A stretch of DNA of 64,000 nucleotides, taken from positions 1-64,000 of the forward strand of contig CANFRC010000006.1 in NCBI GenBank assembly GCA_947449315.1, read 5' to 3'. The notes under the pieces are model-generated. The model did not search any database, was not told the origin of the DNA, and saw only the letters and a list, made by a program, of their open reading frames with translations. A program made the translations under genes and the position numbers. Shown one piece after another: positions 44,765 through 54,488 of this stretch. The first letter of the stretch is position 1. Every line of letters starts with the position of its first letter. This DNA is from Bacteroidota bacterium. GTDB lineage: Bacteria; Bacteroidota; Bacteroidia; 2-12-FULL-35-15.

Positions 44765-46023
44765 TGAATTATCGTATTTCACATCCAACAAAAAAAATAC
44801 AAGCGGAAATTAATTTAACTTCCTCTAAGAGTGAAAGTAATCGGGCTTTAATAATTCAGGCCTTGTGTCAGGAAAAATTTGAAATCGACAATTTATCTGC
44901 TGCATTCGATACAACCACCCTTGATACGATATTGAAATTGTCTGCTACTCAACATGATTTTGCATTCGCACATGATGTTGGAGGAGCAGGTACAGCGATG
45001 CGTTTTTTAACGGCCTTTTTTGCAACTAAAATTGGAACTCATATTTTAACAGGTTCTGATAGAATGAAAAAACGACCCATCGGAATTTTGGTTAATGCAT
45101 TACGTGATCTTGGTGCTTCCATTGAATACATGGAAGAGGATGGTTTTCCACCATTGAAAATATACGGCAGAACATTAAAGGGGGGCCAAATTGAAATGGA
45201 TGGAAATGTAAGTAGTCAATTTATTTCTGCCTTATTACTCATTGCTCCCGAACTTCAAAATGGATTATTCATCAAATTTAAGGGCGAAGTAACTTCTCGT
45301 CCATACATTAATATGACCTTAAAAATGATGGAGGAGTTTGGGGTGTATGGGCAATGGCATGACAATTCTATCTCCGTGAGTCAACAAAACTATCATATAA
45401 AAAGAGATGTGGGGTATACGTATAAAGTAGAAGGCGACTGGAGTTCCGCTTCTTACTGGTATGCAATAGCGGCATTGTCAGACACCGCCGAGCTTACTAT
45501 AAAAGGCTTAAAGCATCCTAGTTTACAAGGCGACGCAATAGTTGCTGCCATTTTTACTTTTTTTGGTGTGAAAACGGAATATATTTCTGATGGAATTAGA
45601 ATTACAAAACAAAATGTCAAAGATGAACATTTCGGTTTTGACTTTTCAGATTGTCCTGATTTGGCTCAAACGATTGCAATTGTTGTTGCAGCCCTAGAGA
45701 TTCCTGCCTTGTTCAACGGGTTGCATACGTTAAGAATAAAAGAAACGGATCGAATTGAAGCACTTAAAATTGAATTAAAAAAAATAGGAGTTGATGTTGA
45801 AATAGTCAATGATAATAGCATTAAAATAAATAATGGTTCTCTCACTAAGCATCCAGTTTCTATTGAAACGTATGAAGATCATCGTATGGCAATGGCTTTT
45901 GCCGCTTTGTCTTTGAAACTCGATTCTGTTTTGATTAAAGAGGCCGCAGTCGTTAAAAAATCCTATCCTGATTTTTGGAAAGATTTGATGCGCGCTGGTT
46001 TTAGCGTGAATCAAACTGTCTAG
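44764..46023 (+). CDS. aroA: 3-phosphoshikimate 1-carboxyvinyltransferase (EPSP synthase)
   Basis: AroA joins PEP to shikimate-3-phosphate. The 419-residue protein has SSKSESNRALI near the start, GGAGTAMRFLTAFF in place of the usual GNAGTAMRPL, GDWSSASYW and the C-terminal LRIKETDRIEAL and YEDHRMAMAFA motifs. The Pro at the position equal to E. coli Pro101 is Phe, a change I believe is common in this phylum and located near the glyphosate/PEP site. It is coupled to aroB. Confidence 0.94.
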   Translation: MNYRISHPTKKIQAEINLTSSKSESNRALIIQALCQEKFEIDNLSAAFDTTTLDTILKLSATQHDFAFAHDVGGAGTAMRFLTAFFATKIGTHILTGSDRMKKRPIGILVNALRDLGASIEYMEEDGFPPLKIYGRTLKGGQIEMDGNVSSQFISALLLIAPELQNGLFIKFKGEVTSRPYINMTLKMMEEFGVYGQWHDNSISVSQQNYHIKRDVGYTYKVEGDWSSASYWYAIAALSDTAELTIKGLKHPSLQGDAIVAAIFTFFGVKTEYISDGIRITKQNVKDEHFGFDFSDCPDLAQTIAIVVAALEIPALFNGLHTLRIKETDRIEALKIELKKIGVDVEIVNDNSIKINNGSLTKHPVSIETYEDHRMAMAFAALSLKLDSVLIKEAAVVKKSYPDFWKDLMRAGFSVNQTV

Positions 46024-46095
46024 TTATTTAGAAAAAAATACTCTTGTTAATTTTTTTGAATGCTCAGGCCAATAAAATTTTTGCTCTTTCATTTT

Positions 46096-47439
46096 CTAGA
46101 GCTTTTTGCTTACATGATTAAATCTTAAAAATAAAAGTATTGCAGCAAAAGTCAATCCTATTGATAAGCCATACCAGATTCCCTGAACGCCCATATTTAA
46201 TTTAAATCCGAATACATAACTCATTGGTAAGCCAATGACCCAGTAGGCAATAAGCGTAATAACGGTTGGGATTTTAACATCTTTAACTCCTCTCAATGCT
46301 CCCAAACCAACAACTTGAATGCCATCACTCAATTGGAAAAATGCAGCAATTACCAGCAGCGAGGAAGCTATGTTGATCACATCGGCATCTTTGGTAAATA
46401 GGGAAGGCAAATAATTCCGCAATAGTATAAAGCTGGTCGCCATGAGCCCCATAAAGACCATAACAATTACAAATGCACTGAATCCCGCTGTCCGAACTCC
46501 TTCTTTGTTTTTCAATCCGGATTGATTTCCAACACGAACAGAAGCAGCAGCAGATAAACCGCTCGCCATCATATACGTTGTAGCTGCCAAACTTAGTGCT
46601 ATTTGGTGCGCTGCTTGTGCTTTTGGACTTATCCATCCAATCATAATAACGGCAAATGCAAAAGCTCCTACTTCAAAAAACCATTGTAATCCCGATGGAA
46701 TTCCGATTGCTAAAATCTTTTTTGTTAGTTCCTTAGAAATGTTTTTAAACCGAAACCCTTCTCTGTAAACTCTAAAAGGCTTGTTATAATAAACATATGA
46801 GAACATAGCAATTGCCATGGCGACTCTTGAAATAAAACTAGCCCAGCAAGAACCCATGAGCCCCATCTTTGGAAATCCCCAATGACCGAATATCATCAGA
46901 TAGTTCAATAATATGTTTAATAGATTCGATCCCACAGTGATCAACATTGCTATTTTTGTGAACGAGAGGCCCTCTGTAAATTGTTTGAATCCAGAAAAGA
47001 TGCAAAGAGGGATCATTCCTAACATCATCACATTTAAGAAAGGAATAGCCAGGTCAACTACCTCTTGCTTTTGCTGAAATAAATTTAAAACGGGAGAAAG
47101 GCTAAATAAAAGGAGAAAGAGTAAAATGCCTAAAATGGTATTGATGACAACCCCATGTTTTAATAATTCCGCACTTTCTGAATAATTTTTGGAGCTATCT
47201 GCAGCTGCGACCAGGGGGGTGATTCCGTATGAAACACCTAGTCCAAAAACTAAAACAAGGGTATAAAGACTATTAGATAACGCTACGGCCGCTTGCTGAA
47301 CCGTACCAATTTGTCCCACCATCGCAGTATCAACAACTCCAACCATTATATGCCCTAATTGGCTTAATACAACTGGGTAGGCAAGAAAAAGTGTGGCTTT
47401 GTATCCTTTCAGATAATTGGCAGATAATAGAGACTTCAT
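46096..47439 (-). CDS. MATE family multidrug efflux transporter
   Basis: This inner-membrane protein of about 447 residues has 12 hydrophobic segments in two similar halves. It opens LFLAYPVVLSQLGHIMVGVVDTAMVGQIG, the MATE signature, and the second half has AAHQIALSLAATTYMMASGLSAAASVRVGNQ. Members export cationic drugs using Na+ or H+. The start is ATG 47439: a TTG at 47505 lies upstream of the promoter box. The -7 box ends only seven bases before this ATG. Confidence 0.92.
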   Translation of the reverse strand: MKSLLSANYLKGYKATLFLAYPVVLSQLGHIMVGVVDTAMVGQIGTVQQAAVALSNSLYTLVLVFGLGVSYGITPLVAAADSSKNYSESAELLKHGVVINTILGILLFLLLFSLSPVLNLFQQKQEVVDLAIPFLNVMMLGMIPLCIFSGFKQFTEGLSFTKIAMLITVGSNLLNILLNYLMIFGHWGFPKMGLMGSCWASFISRVAMAIAMFSYVYYNKPFRVYREGFRFKNISKELTKKILAIGIPSGLQWFFEVGAFAFAVIMIGWISPKAQAAHQIALSLAATTYMMASGLSAAASVRVGNQSGLKNKEGVRTAGFSAFVIVMVFMGLMATSFILLRNYLPSLFTKDADVINIASSLLVIAAFFQLSDGIQVVGLGALRGVKDVKIPTVITLIAYWVIGLPMSYVFGFKLNMGVQGIWYGLSIGLTFAAILLFLRFNHVSKKL

Positions 47440-47446
47440 AAGGCGA

Positions 47447-47454
47447 CAAAGATA
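47447..47454 (-). promoter_or_regulatory. -7 promoter box (TATCTTTG) of the MATE gene
   Basis: Consensus box ending seven bases before ATG 47439, implying a very short leader. Confidence 0.55.
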
Positions 47455-47633
47455 GGTTTTATCTTTAAAACATTCAGTTGGAATTCTTAATGGACAAGTT
47501 GTCAAGGCTTTTTTTATGAATCAGATGCAACCTCGAAACATAAAAAAGCATCAAGTTATGCGTAAGAAAAGGAGAAGATTTTTTTATATTTACCGCTTAT
47601 AGTATTAAAGTATTAATAATCATATATTTAAGA

Positions 47634-49991
47634 ATGAAAAAACACCTGCTTTCCCTGATTTTACTTGGCGCTTTTGCGTTTCAAGGATTCTCCCAAACAA
47701 CAAAACCTCCGACTACAGATAGCAAGGAATATGAACAAATGAAATTGCATGGTAAAATCCCAGAGGGAATGAACATTACAAATGCAAAATCGTTTGCTCC
47801 AACATTAGAGGATTTGAAACGCCTCGGTGTTACACATAAAATTGCTTCATCCGGTTGTGGTTGTTATCAGGCACCGGATGCTACCTACACGTTGGCAATG
47901 GCTCCGAATGATGATGGAAGTACTGCTTCTATCACTATTCCGTTTTCATTTTGTTTATACGGTACTACTTTCACAAGTTTATTTATCAATAACAATGGAA
48001 ATGTTTCCTTTGGTACTTCTTTCTCTACCTTTTCTGCATCGGGATTCCCTTCTAGTTCATTTCAGATGGTAGCACCATTTTGGGGAGATGTGGATACCCG
48101 CGGTACAGGTACTGTTCAATATAAAATTACCCCAACAGCAATGTATGTTAACTGGCAAGCCGTAGGTTATTTCAACACAATGACTGATAAAGTAAATACA
48201 TTCCAGTTGATCATTACGGATGGAACTGATCCTATTTTACCTGCTGGAAATAATATTGCTTTTTGTTATGGTGACATGCAATGGACAACAGGTTCTGCCT
48301 CTTCAGGTGTTGGTGGATTTGGTGGTGTGCCTGCAACAGTTGGTGTTAATAAAGGGGATGGGGTAAACTTTATTCAAATGGGTCGTTTTGATCAACCGGG
48401 AGCAGCATATGATGGACCATACGGCGCAAATGATGGTGTTAGTTGGTTAGATAATCAATCCTTTTATTTTAATTCCTGTACCGGAAATAATATCGCTCCT
48501 ATTGCTAGTATTAATCCTCCGTTATTAGGCGGTGGTGGTGCTTGTGATACGCTAAAGGTGTGTGGTGTGAATGATACGTTGGTTGTAAGTGCCCTTTTCT
48601 TATCTCCTGAGCTAGGACAAACAACAAATATTGCTGTAAATTTATATGGCACACCTGGTTTTAGTGTTATCAATAATATTCCGGGTAATTCAGCAACTGC
48701 TGATGTTCAGATCATTGCTTCAGCTGCAAATGCCGGATTAAATGTAATCACTTTTACAGCTACAGATGATGGGACACCTGCAGGTGTTACAGTTGTTAAT
48801 GTTAATATTTTTGTTGATACAACAGGTTTCGCGGCATTTAATCCTTTAATTAATGGAGTGTTAGATTTTTGTCAAGGGGGTAGCACAACATTGAATGTGA
48901 CTCCGACTACTTATGATGCTTACTTTTGGAATTCTGGTTCAACAGGATTCTCAATTGTTGCGGATTCTTCCGGACAATATTATTGTACGGCTCGAAAAAA
49001 TGGTTGCTTTAAAACAGTATTGGTAGATGTGGTTGAACATCCATTACCAACACCTGTTATTATTGGAGACTTGTTCACTTGCTTCAGTAATCCAACGACA
49101 CTGTATGTTGATTCAGCTAGTTTGTATTCTCCTTTCCTTTGGTCGAATGCAAGTACCAATAGTTCAATAAATGTTCTGAATGGTACCTATACCGTTACCG
49201 TTACCGATTCTTTTGGTTGTGTTGGAACTTCTCCTCCTGTGAATGTTGTAAATGCAAATCCTGCTGTTACCATTTCAGGTGTTGCACCATTTTGTCCTGG
49301 TGATGGAATTACCTTAACTGCTGTTCCTACTATTCCTGTCGGAGCAAGTTATTCGTGGTCAACCTCCGATACAACAAATACAACAACTGTGAATAGCACA
49401 GGTGATGTAATTGTAACGATTAATTATACGAATGGTTGTTCTACGGCCGATACGGTTTCAATAATTCAGTTTTCATCTCCAACTGCAGAATTTACAAGTT
49501 CTCCTCTTGGTGTTTCTAACCCTTCTACAACGGTTAATTTTTCAGATCTTTCGTCTGTCCCATCTCCTGCTACTATTACAACGTGGGTATGGAATTTTGG
49601 TGACTCAATCGGCGTTTTTTATACGACTCAAAATCCTACACACGTTTATAATTTGAATGGAACCTATGTTGTAACATTGGCTGTTCAAAGCTCTAATGGC
49701 TGCTGGGATACGATTCGACATGAATATACTATTGTTTCAAACATAGAAGCGCCAAATGTTTTTACTCCTAATAACGATGGAAAAAATGATTTATTAATTT
49801 TTAAAAACCTTGAGTTTTTCCCTAATTCAAGCTTAACAGTATTCAACAGATGGGGTAATAAGGTGTTCGAGAAAACAGATTACCAAAATAACTGGAATGG
49901 TGGCGGTCAGAAAGATGGTGTTTACTACTATATTTTGAGTGCTCCGAAATTAGAAAAACCTTTGACAGGGTACGTCCAGATTCTGCATTAA
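47634..49991 (+). CDS. Secreted NIDO/PKD protein with gliding-motility-associated (type B, CHU_C) C-terminal domain
   Basis: This 785-residue exported protein is a probable T9SS cargo. The signal peptide covers about 1-20. A nidogen-like (NIDO) domain spans about 95-280 (FINNNGNVSFGTSFSTF, FWGDVDTRGTGTVQY, NTFQLIITDG). A run of Ig-like beta domains follows, with repeated C..G..T motifs (about 300-605), then a PKD domain (about 615-700, WVWNFGDS). Residues about 705-785 are the CHU_C domain (APNVFTPNNDGKNDLL, VFNRWGNKVFE, DGVYYYIL), the type B sorting signal. It probably acts as a surface adhesin. A strong terminator follows. Confidence 0.9.
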   Translation: MKKHLLSLILLGAFAFQGFSQTTKPPTTDSKEYEQMKLHGKIPEGMNITNAKSFAPTLEDLKRLGVTHKIASSGCGCYQAPDATYTLAMAPNDDGSTASITIPFSFCLYGTTFTSLFINNNGNVSFGTSFSTFSASGFPSSSFQMVAPFWGDVDTRGTGTVQYKITPTAMYVNWQAVGYFNTMTDKVNTFQLIITDGTDPILPAGNNIAFCYGDMQWTTGSASSGVGGFGGVPATVGVNKGDGVNFIQMGRFDQPGAAYDGPYGANDGVSWLDNQSFYFNSCTGNNIAPIASINPPLLGGGGACDTLKVCGVNDTLVVSALFLSPELGQTTNIAVNLYGTPGFSVINNIPGNSATADVQIIASAANAGLNVITFTATDDGTPAGVTVVNVNIFVDTTGFAAFNPLINGVLDFCQGGSTTLNVTPTTYDAYFWNSGSTGFSIVADSSGQYYCTARKNGCFKTVLVDVVEHPLPTPVIIGDLFTCFSNPTTLYVDSASLYSPFLWSNASTNSSINVLNGTYTVTVTDSFGCVGTSPPVNVVNANPAVTISGVAPFCPGDGITLTAVPTIPVGASYSWSTSDTTNTTTVNSTGDVIVTINYTNGCSTADTVSIIQFSSPTAEFTSSPLGVSNPSTTVNFSDLSSVPSPATITTWVWNFGDSIGVFYTTQNPTHVYNLNGTYVVTLAVQSSNGCWDTIRHEYTIVSNIEAPNVFTPNNDGKNDLLIFKNLEFFPNSSLTVFNRWGNKVFEKTDYQNNWNGGGQKDGVYYYILSAPKLEKPLTGYVQILH

Positions 49992-50008
49992 TAATCCTAT
50001 ACCATCTT

Positions 50009-50047
50009 AAACGCGTTTTGTGTTCATCGCAAGACGCGTTTTTTTTA
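50009..50047 (+). terminator. Intrinsic terminator of the NIDO/PKD gene
   Basis: AAACGCGT (50009-50016) pairs with ACGCGTTT (50034-50041), with inner TTG/CAA pairing and a run of T after the stem. Confidence 0.82.
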
Positions 50048-50075
50048 TTATTCATAAGCATTAAAATAGTATTGA

Positions 50076-50690
50076 ATGAAAAAAATATCCATTTTAATTT
50101 TTGTATTACTGTTTTTCATAACATCATTCAAGCCTTCAGTTGATTGCGGATGTGATTATTTAGGGAAAGCAGCGCATAAACGTCAGCAAATAAAAAACAG
50201 ATTACCTGTTAATTCTGTTGAACCAACACATTTATTGATTTCAGATATTTTGAAAATGCAGATCAGTAAATCAGAAAAAGATGAAATAAAAGCAGATCCT
50301 AATAAAGCAATTATAAAAGAAAATGAAATTGTTTCCATTACAGGATATGCTTGGGTCATAAAATTGTCGGCGGAAGATTGTGATATACATATAGAATTAT
50401 CGGAGACGAATGATAGAGCAGCAAGCCGCGTGATAGCGGAGGTACCAAATACGAAAGAATATTGTAACCTACATGCAAAAATATTGAGTGACTTGGTAAC
50501 CAAATACCATCTTCATAAAAAGAAAGAATATCATTTTGATAAAACAGATAATGGTGGCGAGCCAATTAAAATTAAAGTAACGGGTTTTTTATTTTGGGAT
50601 AGCGGTCATCCAACAAATAAAAGTCATGGCTCCGATAAGGTTGGCTCCGTTTGGGAAGTTCATCCTGTTTTTAAATTGAATTGGAAGTAA
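50076..50690 (+). CDS. Hypothetical exported protein
   Basis: The 204-residue product begins with a signal-peptide-like segment (MKKISILIFVLLFFITSF) followed by CGCDY. The mature part contains the pattern FLFWDSGHPTNKSHG and GSVWEVHPVFKLNW, a Trp-rich end that recurs in small uncharacterised bacterial proteins and recalls OB-fold-like or nuclease-associated domains; the match is only to my memory of such proteins. I assign no function. It is flanked by a terminator upstream and a convergent gene downstream. Confidence 0.6.
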   Translation: MKKISILIFVLLFFITSFKPSVDCGCDYLGKAAHKRQQIKNRLPVNSVEPTHLLISDILKMQISKSEKDEIKADPNKAIIKENEIVSITGYAWVIKLSAEDCDIHIELSETNDRAASRVIAEVPNTKEYCNLHAKILSDLVTKYHLHKKKEYHFDKTDNGGEPIKIKVTGFLFWDSGHPTNKSHGSDKVGSVWEVHPVFKLNWK

Positions 50691-50723
50691 AAAATTAGTT
50701 TAGAAGTAAAAAATAAAAAAGAA

Positions 50724-52910
50724 TCAGAATTTAAATTTCACTTGCGCTCTGATCTCCGATTTTGTATTCCCTTGTATTTCATTGATAGAGCCGGGACTAA
50801 TCACAGTAACATTGTCGTAATAGGTTTCAGAATAACGCAGCCATATTTCGATTTTTTTTGTTAAATTATAATCAAACATTATATAAAATCTGGAACCTCT
50901 TCCGTAATAGGCCGGAATAGAATAGGAGCCGGGAACATCATTTTCGTATGCATATATTCTTGCATCATAGCTGTCGGTTTGAAACAGCGCATAACGTAAG
51001 GTTACGGAAAGTGGTTTTCCTAATTTGTTATAGGTAATATCTTGATATACAACATAGCCTTTTGAAGTTTTATTTTCGTCCAGTTTGTAGTCAATCAGTT
51101 CAATCCTGTTCTTTAATTTCACTTCTGGTAAAATAGTATAAGAAATATTAAATCGATAATTGTTTTGTTTTAATGGAACCAAATAATCTATCGTTGCATT
51201 GGTATTCGTTGTGTTTTTTTGTTTATCTCGTTGTCGGATCCTGAAATACATATCCACCTTTTTTGATGGCGTGTAATTAAATTGAGCAACATAATCATTT
51301 CCATATGATGGTGCGTTTACTTGATATTTTAGCCAGTCGAACTGAAACCTATCATAGTAAGTTGTAATGGTTGTGGTGTTGGTAGGTTTTGCAACGATTC
51401 CTATGTATGTTCCTTTTTCATTCGATGCTGTAGAGTTTTCAGCAAAACCATTGCTCATTAAGTTTTGGAAATTACGTTCATAATATCTATTTAAAATGGT
51501 CAATGATAATCTCGGATCTAAACTTATCAACGCACCATTCAGAAAGGCTTTTCCGCCATTTTTACTAGTCGACTCTTCACCAAAGAAATTGAAATTATGA
51601 AAAATGAAATTGTAGTCAATACCTATATTGACATTTTGTTTGCTGGAAAATTCAAACTGGTTGTAATAGTCGAATGCTCTGTTGAAATCAACATTCAAAT
51701 TATAACTTAATGCGGTTAAACCAACATTCAAATTTTTTCCTTTATAGGAAATATTTCCTCCGAAAATAGTTTGCAATATGGAATGCTTATCAGCGATTTC
51801 ACTTGGTGTTGTATGATAACCTGTGGATTGTAACGCTGATATTGCTGCAATTTCACCATCGGCTAGGGTGTCACTCACGTTGGCGTCAATATGCTTTCTA
51901 GAATAAAAGGCCGTGGCTTCAAATCGTTTAAATCCAATGGTTGTTGCGGCACCTCTCATAAATTTGTTTTCATCAACTGATGCATACGGTCGAATCCCTT
52001 GACCTGATTTTTTTGCTGACATTGCATCAGGTGATTTTCCAAATGCTTGTCCGCTGAACAATGTTAATCCTTGTCCGAAGTTCGCCTGGTAATCGCCAAT
52101 AGCAAGAGATCTAATAAATCTTATATTATGTAAGAAGAAGTGAGCAGAATAAAAATCGAAGCCAGATCTTTGATTTTTATTTAATGAATTTTCATACCAA
52201 TCGTATTTGAATTTTTGATTGTTCTTTAAAAATAATTCACCCTGATCTTTCTCTGCAGTAATTCCCCAGCTCACATTGGTACCATAGGTAAAACGGTAGC
52301 GTGTATATATTTTATCCGGGCTGCCTATATATCTGGAGTTTCTGCTATTATATAATGAAATGCTATCTATAGGAGTAAATCCTTTTTGTTCCTCTATCAC
52401 CCTTCCATAGCGGACGATTACATTTGTTTGTCCATTTTTAAACATTTCTTTCCTGTTAAAATGAGCGGAAGTAAAGTTGTCAGAAACTTTTATGTAAGGT
52501 AATATTCGTTGTATTGTTTGAAGGTCAAATCCATTAATACTTTGTAATTCGTATATGGTGATCAATTTTCCGACTGATTCTATATGTGAAAGTAAATTGT
52601 TTATTTGAATATCGTTTAACAATTGAAGTGCTTGCAACTCCTCTTTGTTAGTTTTGTTAAGATTAACAGGGTGCTCTTTGTAATAGATCAAACCTTCAAG
52701 CAAACTTGAATAATCAGCATCTTCCGTTTGCGTTTCTTCTGCAAGATTCTCTAATCGTTGTTGAATATCATTATCGTCTGTTTTTGATGGAATCGTATCT
52801 TGAGAAAAAGAAGAGGAGGAAAAACAAAAGGTAAATGACAACAAAAGAACACCATATTTTAAATGAGATATGAGATAATGAAAGTATTCGATGGTATGAA
52901 TTTTATTCAT
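50724..52910 (-). CDS. Outer-membrane protein with N-terminal ComEA-like helix-hairpin-helix module
   Basis: The 728-residue exported protein has a signal peptide at about 18-37. Residues about 73-137 read like a ComEA helix-hairpin-helix module: NLNKTNKEELQALQLL, then YELQSINGFDLQTIQRILPYIKV. HhH units normally bind DNA without sequence specificity, though the GIG turn of the first hairpin is not kept. Residues about 150-728 are a large beta-rich part with alternating hydrophobic residues, ending in EIRAQVKFKF, an outer-membrane barrel C-terminus. It lies 10 bases after the PorV/FadL-like gene on the same strand. The role is unknown. Confidence 0.76.
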   Translation of the reverse strand: MNKIHTIEYFHYLISHLKYGVLLLSFTFCFSSSSFSQDTIPSKTDDNDIQQRLENLAEETQTEDADYSSLLEGLIYYKEHPVNLNKTNKEELQALQLLNDIQINNLLSHIESVGKLITIYELQSINGFDLQTIQRILPYIKVSDNFTSAHFNRKEMFKNGQTNVIVRYGRVIEEQKGFTPIDSISLYNSRNSRYIGSPDKIYTRYRFTYGTNVSWGITAEKDQGELFLKNNQKFKYDWYENSLNKNQRSGFDFYSAHFFLHNIRFIRSLAIGDYQANFGQGLTLFSGQAFGKSPDAMSAKKSGQGIRPYASVDENKFMRGAATTIGFKRFEATAFYSRKHIDANVSDTLADGEIAAISALQSTGYHTTPSEIADKHSILQTIFGGNISYKGKNLNVGLTALSYNLNVDFNRAFDYYNQFEFSSKQNVNIGIDYNFIFHNFNFFGEESTSKNGGKAFLNGALISLDPRLSLTILNRYYERNFQNLMSNGFAENSTASNEKGTYIGIVAKPTNTTTITTYYDRFQFDWLKYQVNAPSYGNDYVAQFNYTPSKKVDMYFRIRQRDKQKNTTNTNATIDYLVPLKQNNYRFNISYTILPEVKLKNRIELIDYKLDENKTSKGYVVYQDITYNKLGKPLSVTLRYALFQTDSYDARIYAYENDVPGSYSIPAYYGRGSRFYIMFDYNLTKKIEIWLRYSETYYDNVTVISPGSINEIQGNTKSEIRAQVKFKF

Positions 52911-52920
52911 TATGATTCAT

Positions 52921-53763
52921 TTAAATCTTTGCGTTTTTTTTCTCAAACTTGAAAAAAGTATAGGTCAAGCTTAATTGTGGGCTAAGGCCAAGTGTTTGGT
53001 GATAGTTAGCGCTGAAGTCGATCTTGAGATTTTTCATGTTGATGCCAAAACCAAAAGATCCCAAATTAGGATTTGTAGCTATTCCGGCTCGCAAATAGAA
53101 CTCTTTTTCCACTTTGTACTCGAGACCACCTTTAAAGATTGCCTTTTTAGACATGTCTTTTTCTGTTTCAATGGCAAGGATCACCTTATCAGAAAAGGAA
53201 TAATCTGCACCTAAACGGATAATTGTAGGAATGCGTTCGTTGTTGTAAGCGGCTAGTTTGGACCGTGTGGGATTAAACACGTGCATTCCGATAGATAAGC
53301 CTTTCAATGGTCTTGCCTGAATACCGAATTCGGAAGCCAGAACACCTTTGTTTCCATAGCCTTCTGCAATTTTAGTTGTCAGATAGTCCATGGATATTCC
53401 TGCAGAAAGTTTATTTCCAAACGCTTTTGCGAAGGAAAGGCTGTATTTGTTTTCGCTGTAAAGCGAGTAGCCAAAATTAGTGATACACAATCCAAATGTT
53501 CCTGCTTTTACAGGAATGGCAACAACACCACCTTTTATACTTAATTCCTTCAATAAAAATCGATTTTCATAATAGGCCCCTGCCGAAAGATCTTTTACAA
53601 AGCCTAATCCAGCTTGATTGTGCTGAGCACTCCAGACATCGCTTAAAGAAACGGAAGCGTTACCCATAGCTGCTGATCTGGCACCAATAGGGAAATCCTC
53701 GTTTCCAGCAGTTGCGCTATAAAAAAAACAGGAAACAATGATGAAGGAAAGGCTTTTTTTCAT
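52921..53763 (-). CDS. PorV/FadL-like outer-membrane barrel protein
   Basis: The 280-residue exported protein has a signal peptide (about 1-19) followed by FPIGARSAAMGNASVSLSDVWSAQHNQAGLGF, a pattern of PorV, PorQ and FadL-like barrel proteins of Bacteroidota. The rest is strand-rich, ending in a terminal aromatic strand (LSLTYTFFKFEKK). It is the first gene of a two-gene unit with the HhH outer-membrane protein. T9SS barrel accessories such as PorQ have this layout, but which member it is cannot be settled. Confidence 0.78.
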   Translation of the reverse strand: MKKSLSFIIVSCFFYSATAGNEDFPIGARSAAMGNASVSLSDVWSAQHNQAGLGFVKDLSAGAYYENRFLLKELSIKGGVVAIPVKAGTFGLCITNFGYSLYSENKYSLSFAKAFGNKLSAGISMDYLTTKIAEGYGNKGVLASEFGIQARPLKGLSIGMHVFNPTRSKLAAYNNERIPTIIRLGADYSFSDKVILAIETEKDMSKKAIFKGGLEYKVEKEFYLRAGIATNPNLGSFGFGINMKNLKIDFSANYHQTLGLSPQLSLTYTFFKFEKKNAKI

Positions 53764-53854
53764 TTAATATAGTTTGCAGTCAAAAATCGTAATAGAATAT
53801 GAAGCAAATGTGACCAAAATATCATTTAATCTGTTTTAAAACAAATGGAATGTT

Positions 53855-54367
53855 TTAGTTGGTTTTGTATTCAAATTTGATTTCAGAGAGCTCTTTATTG
53901 GCTTTCAGGATCTTATTTTTGAGATTTTCTTTGAAATCGATCACTTTTTTCAGAATCGTATCATCTCCAGCCGCAAGGATTTGTACAGCAAGTATTCCAG
54001 CGTTTTGCCCCCCGTCCAAGGCAACAGTAGCAACAGGTATTCCCGGAGGCATTTGTAAGATGGAAAGAACAGAGTCCCATCCGTCAATGGAGATAGAAGA
54101 ACGGCAAGGAACACCAATTACTGGAATAGGAGTAAAAGCAGCAACTACACCAGGCAGATGTGCGGCTCCACCCGCTCCTGCAATAATTACACGGATGCCT
54201 TTTGTATGAGCAGTTTTAGCAAATTCGGCTACTTGCTCAGGAACGCGATGAGCGCTTAATGCATTTATTTCAAAAGGAATCTGAAATTCGTTTAAAATTT
54301 TAGCTGCTTCTTGCATTATTGGCATGTCTGAAGTGCTCCCCATGATAATACTCACTTTAGGTTTCAT
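53855..54367 (-). CDS. purE: N5-carboxyaminoimidazole ribonucleotide mutase
   Basis: PurE class I interconverts N5-CAIR and CAIR in purine synthesis. The 170-residue protein has IIMGSTSDMPIMQEAAKIL at the start, ALSAHRVPEQV with the catalytic His, and GVPCRSSISIDGWDSVLSILQMPPGIPVATVALD. PurK is not beside it. It is divergent from the purine salvage gene hpt. Confidence 0.95.
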   Translation of the reverse strand: MKPKVSIIMGSTSDMPIMQEAAKILNEFQIPFEINALSAHRVPEQVAEFAKTAHTKGIRVIIAGAGGAAHLPGVVAAFTPIPVIGVPCRSSISIDGWDSVLSILQMPPGIPVATVALDGGQNAGILAVQILAAGDDTILKKVIDFKENLKNKILKANKELSEIKFEYKTN

Positions 54368-54460
54368 ATTGTAACTGTTTTGTTGTTTTGAGGCGTAAAA
54401 ATAGTTTATTTGGACCTAATAAAAAATTAATTGTGACGTTTTTCGTTGCTGTATTTTGCG

Positions 54461-54468
54461 TATTTTTG
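54461..54468 (+). promoter_or_regulatory. -7 promoter box (TATTTTTG) of hpt
   Basis: Consensus box 20 bases ahead of ATG 54489. It overlaps a longer TTG-initiated reading from 54456, which I reject. Confidence 0.58.
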
Positions 54469-54488
54469 AGGCTTTAAAAACCTATATT

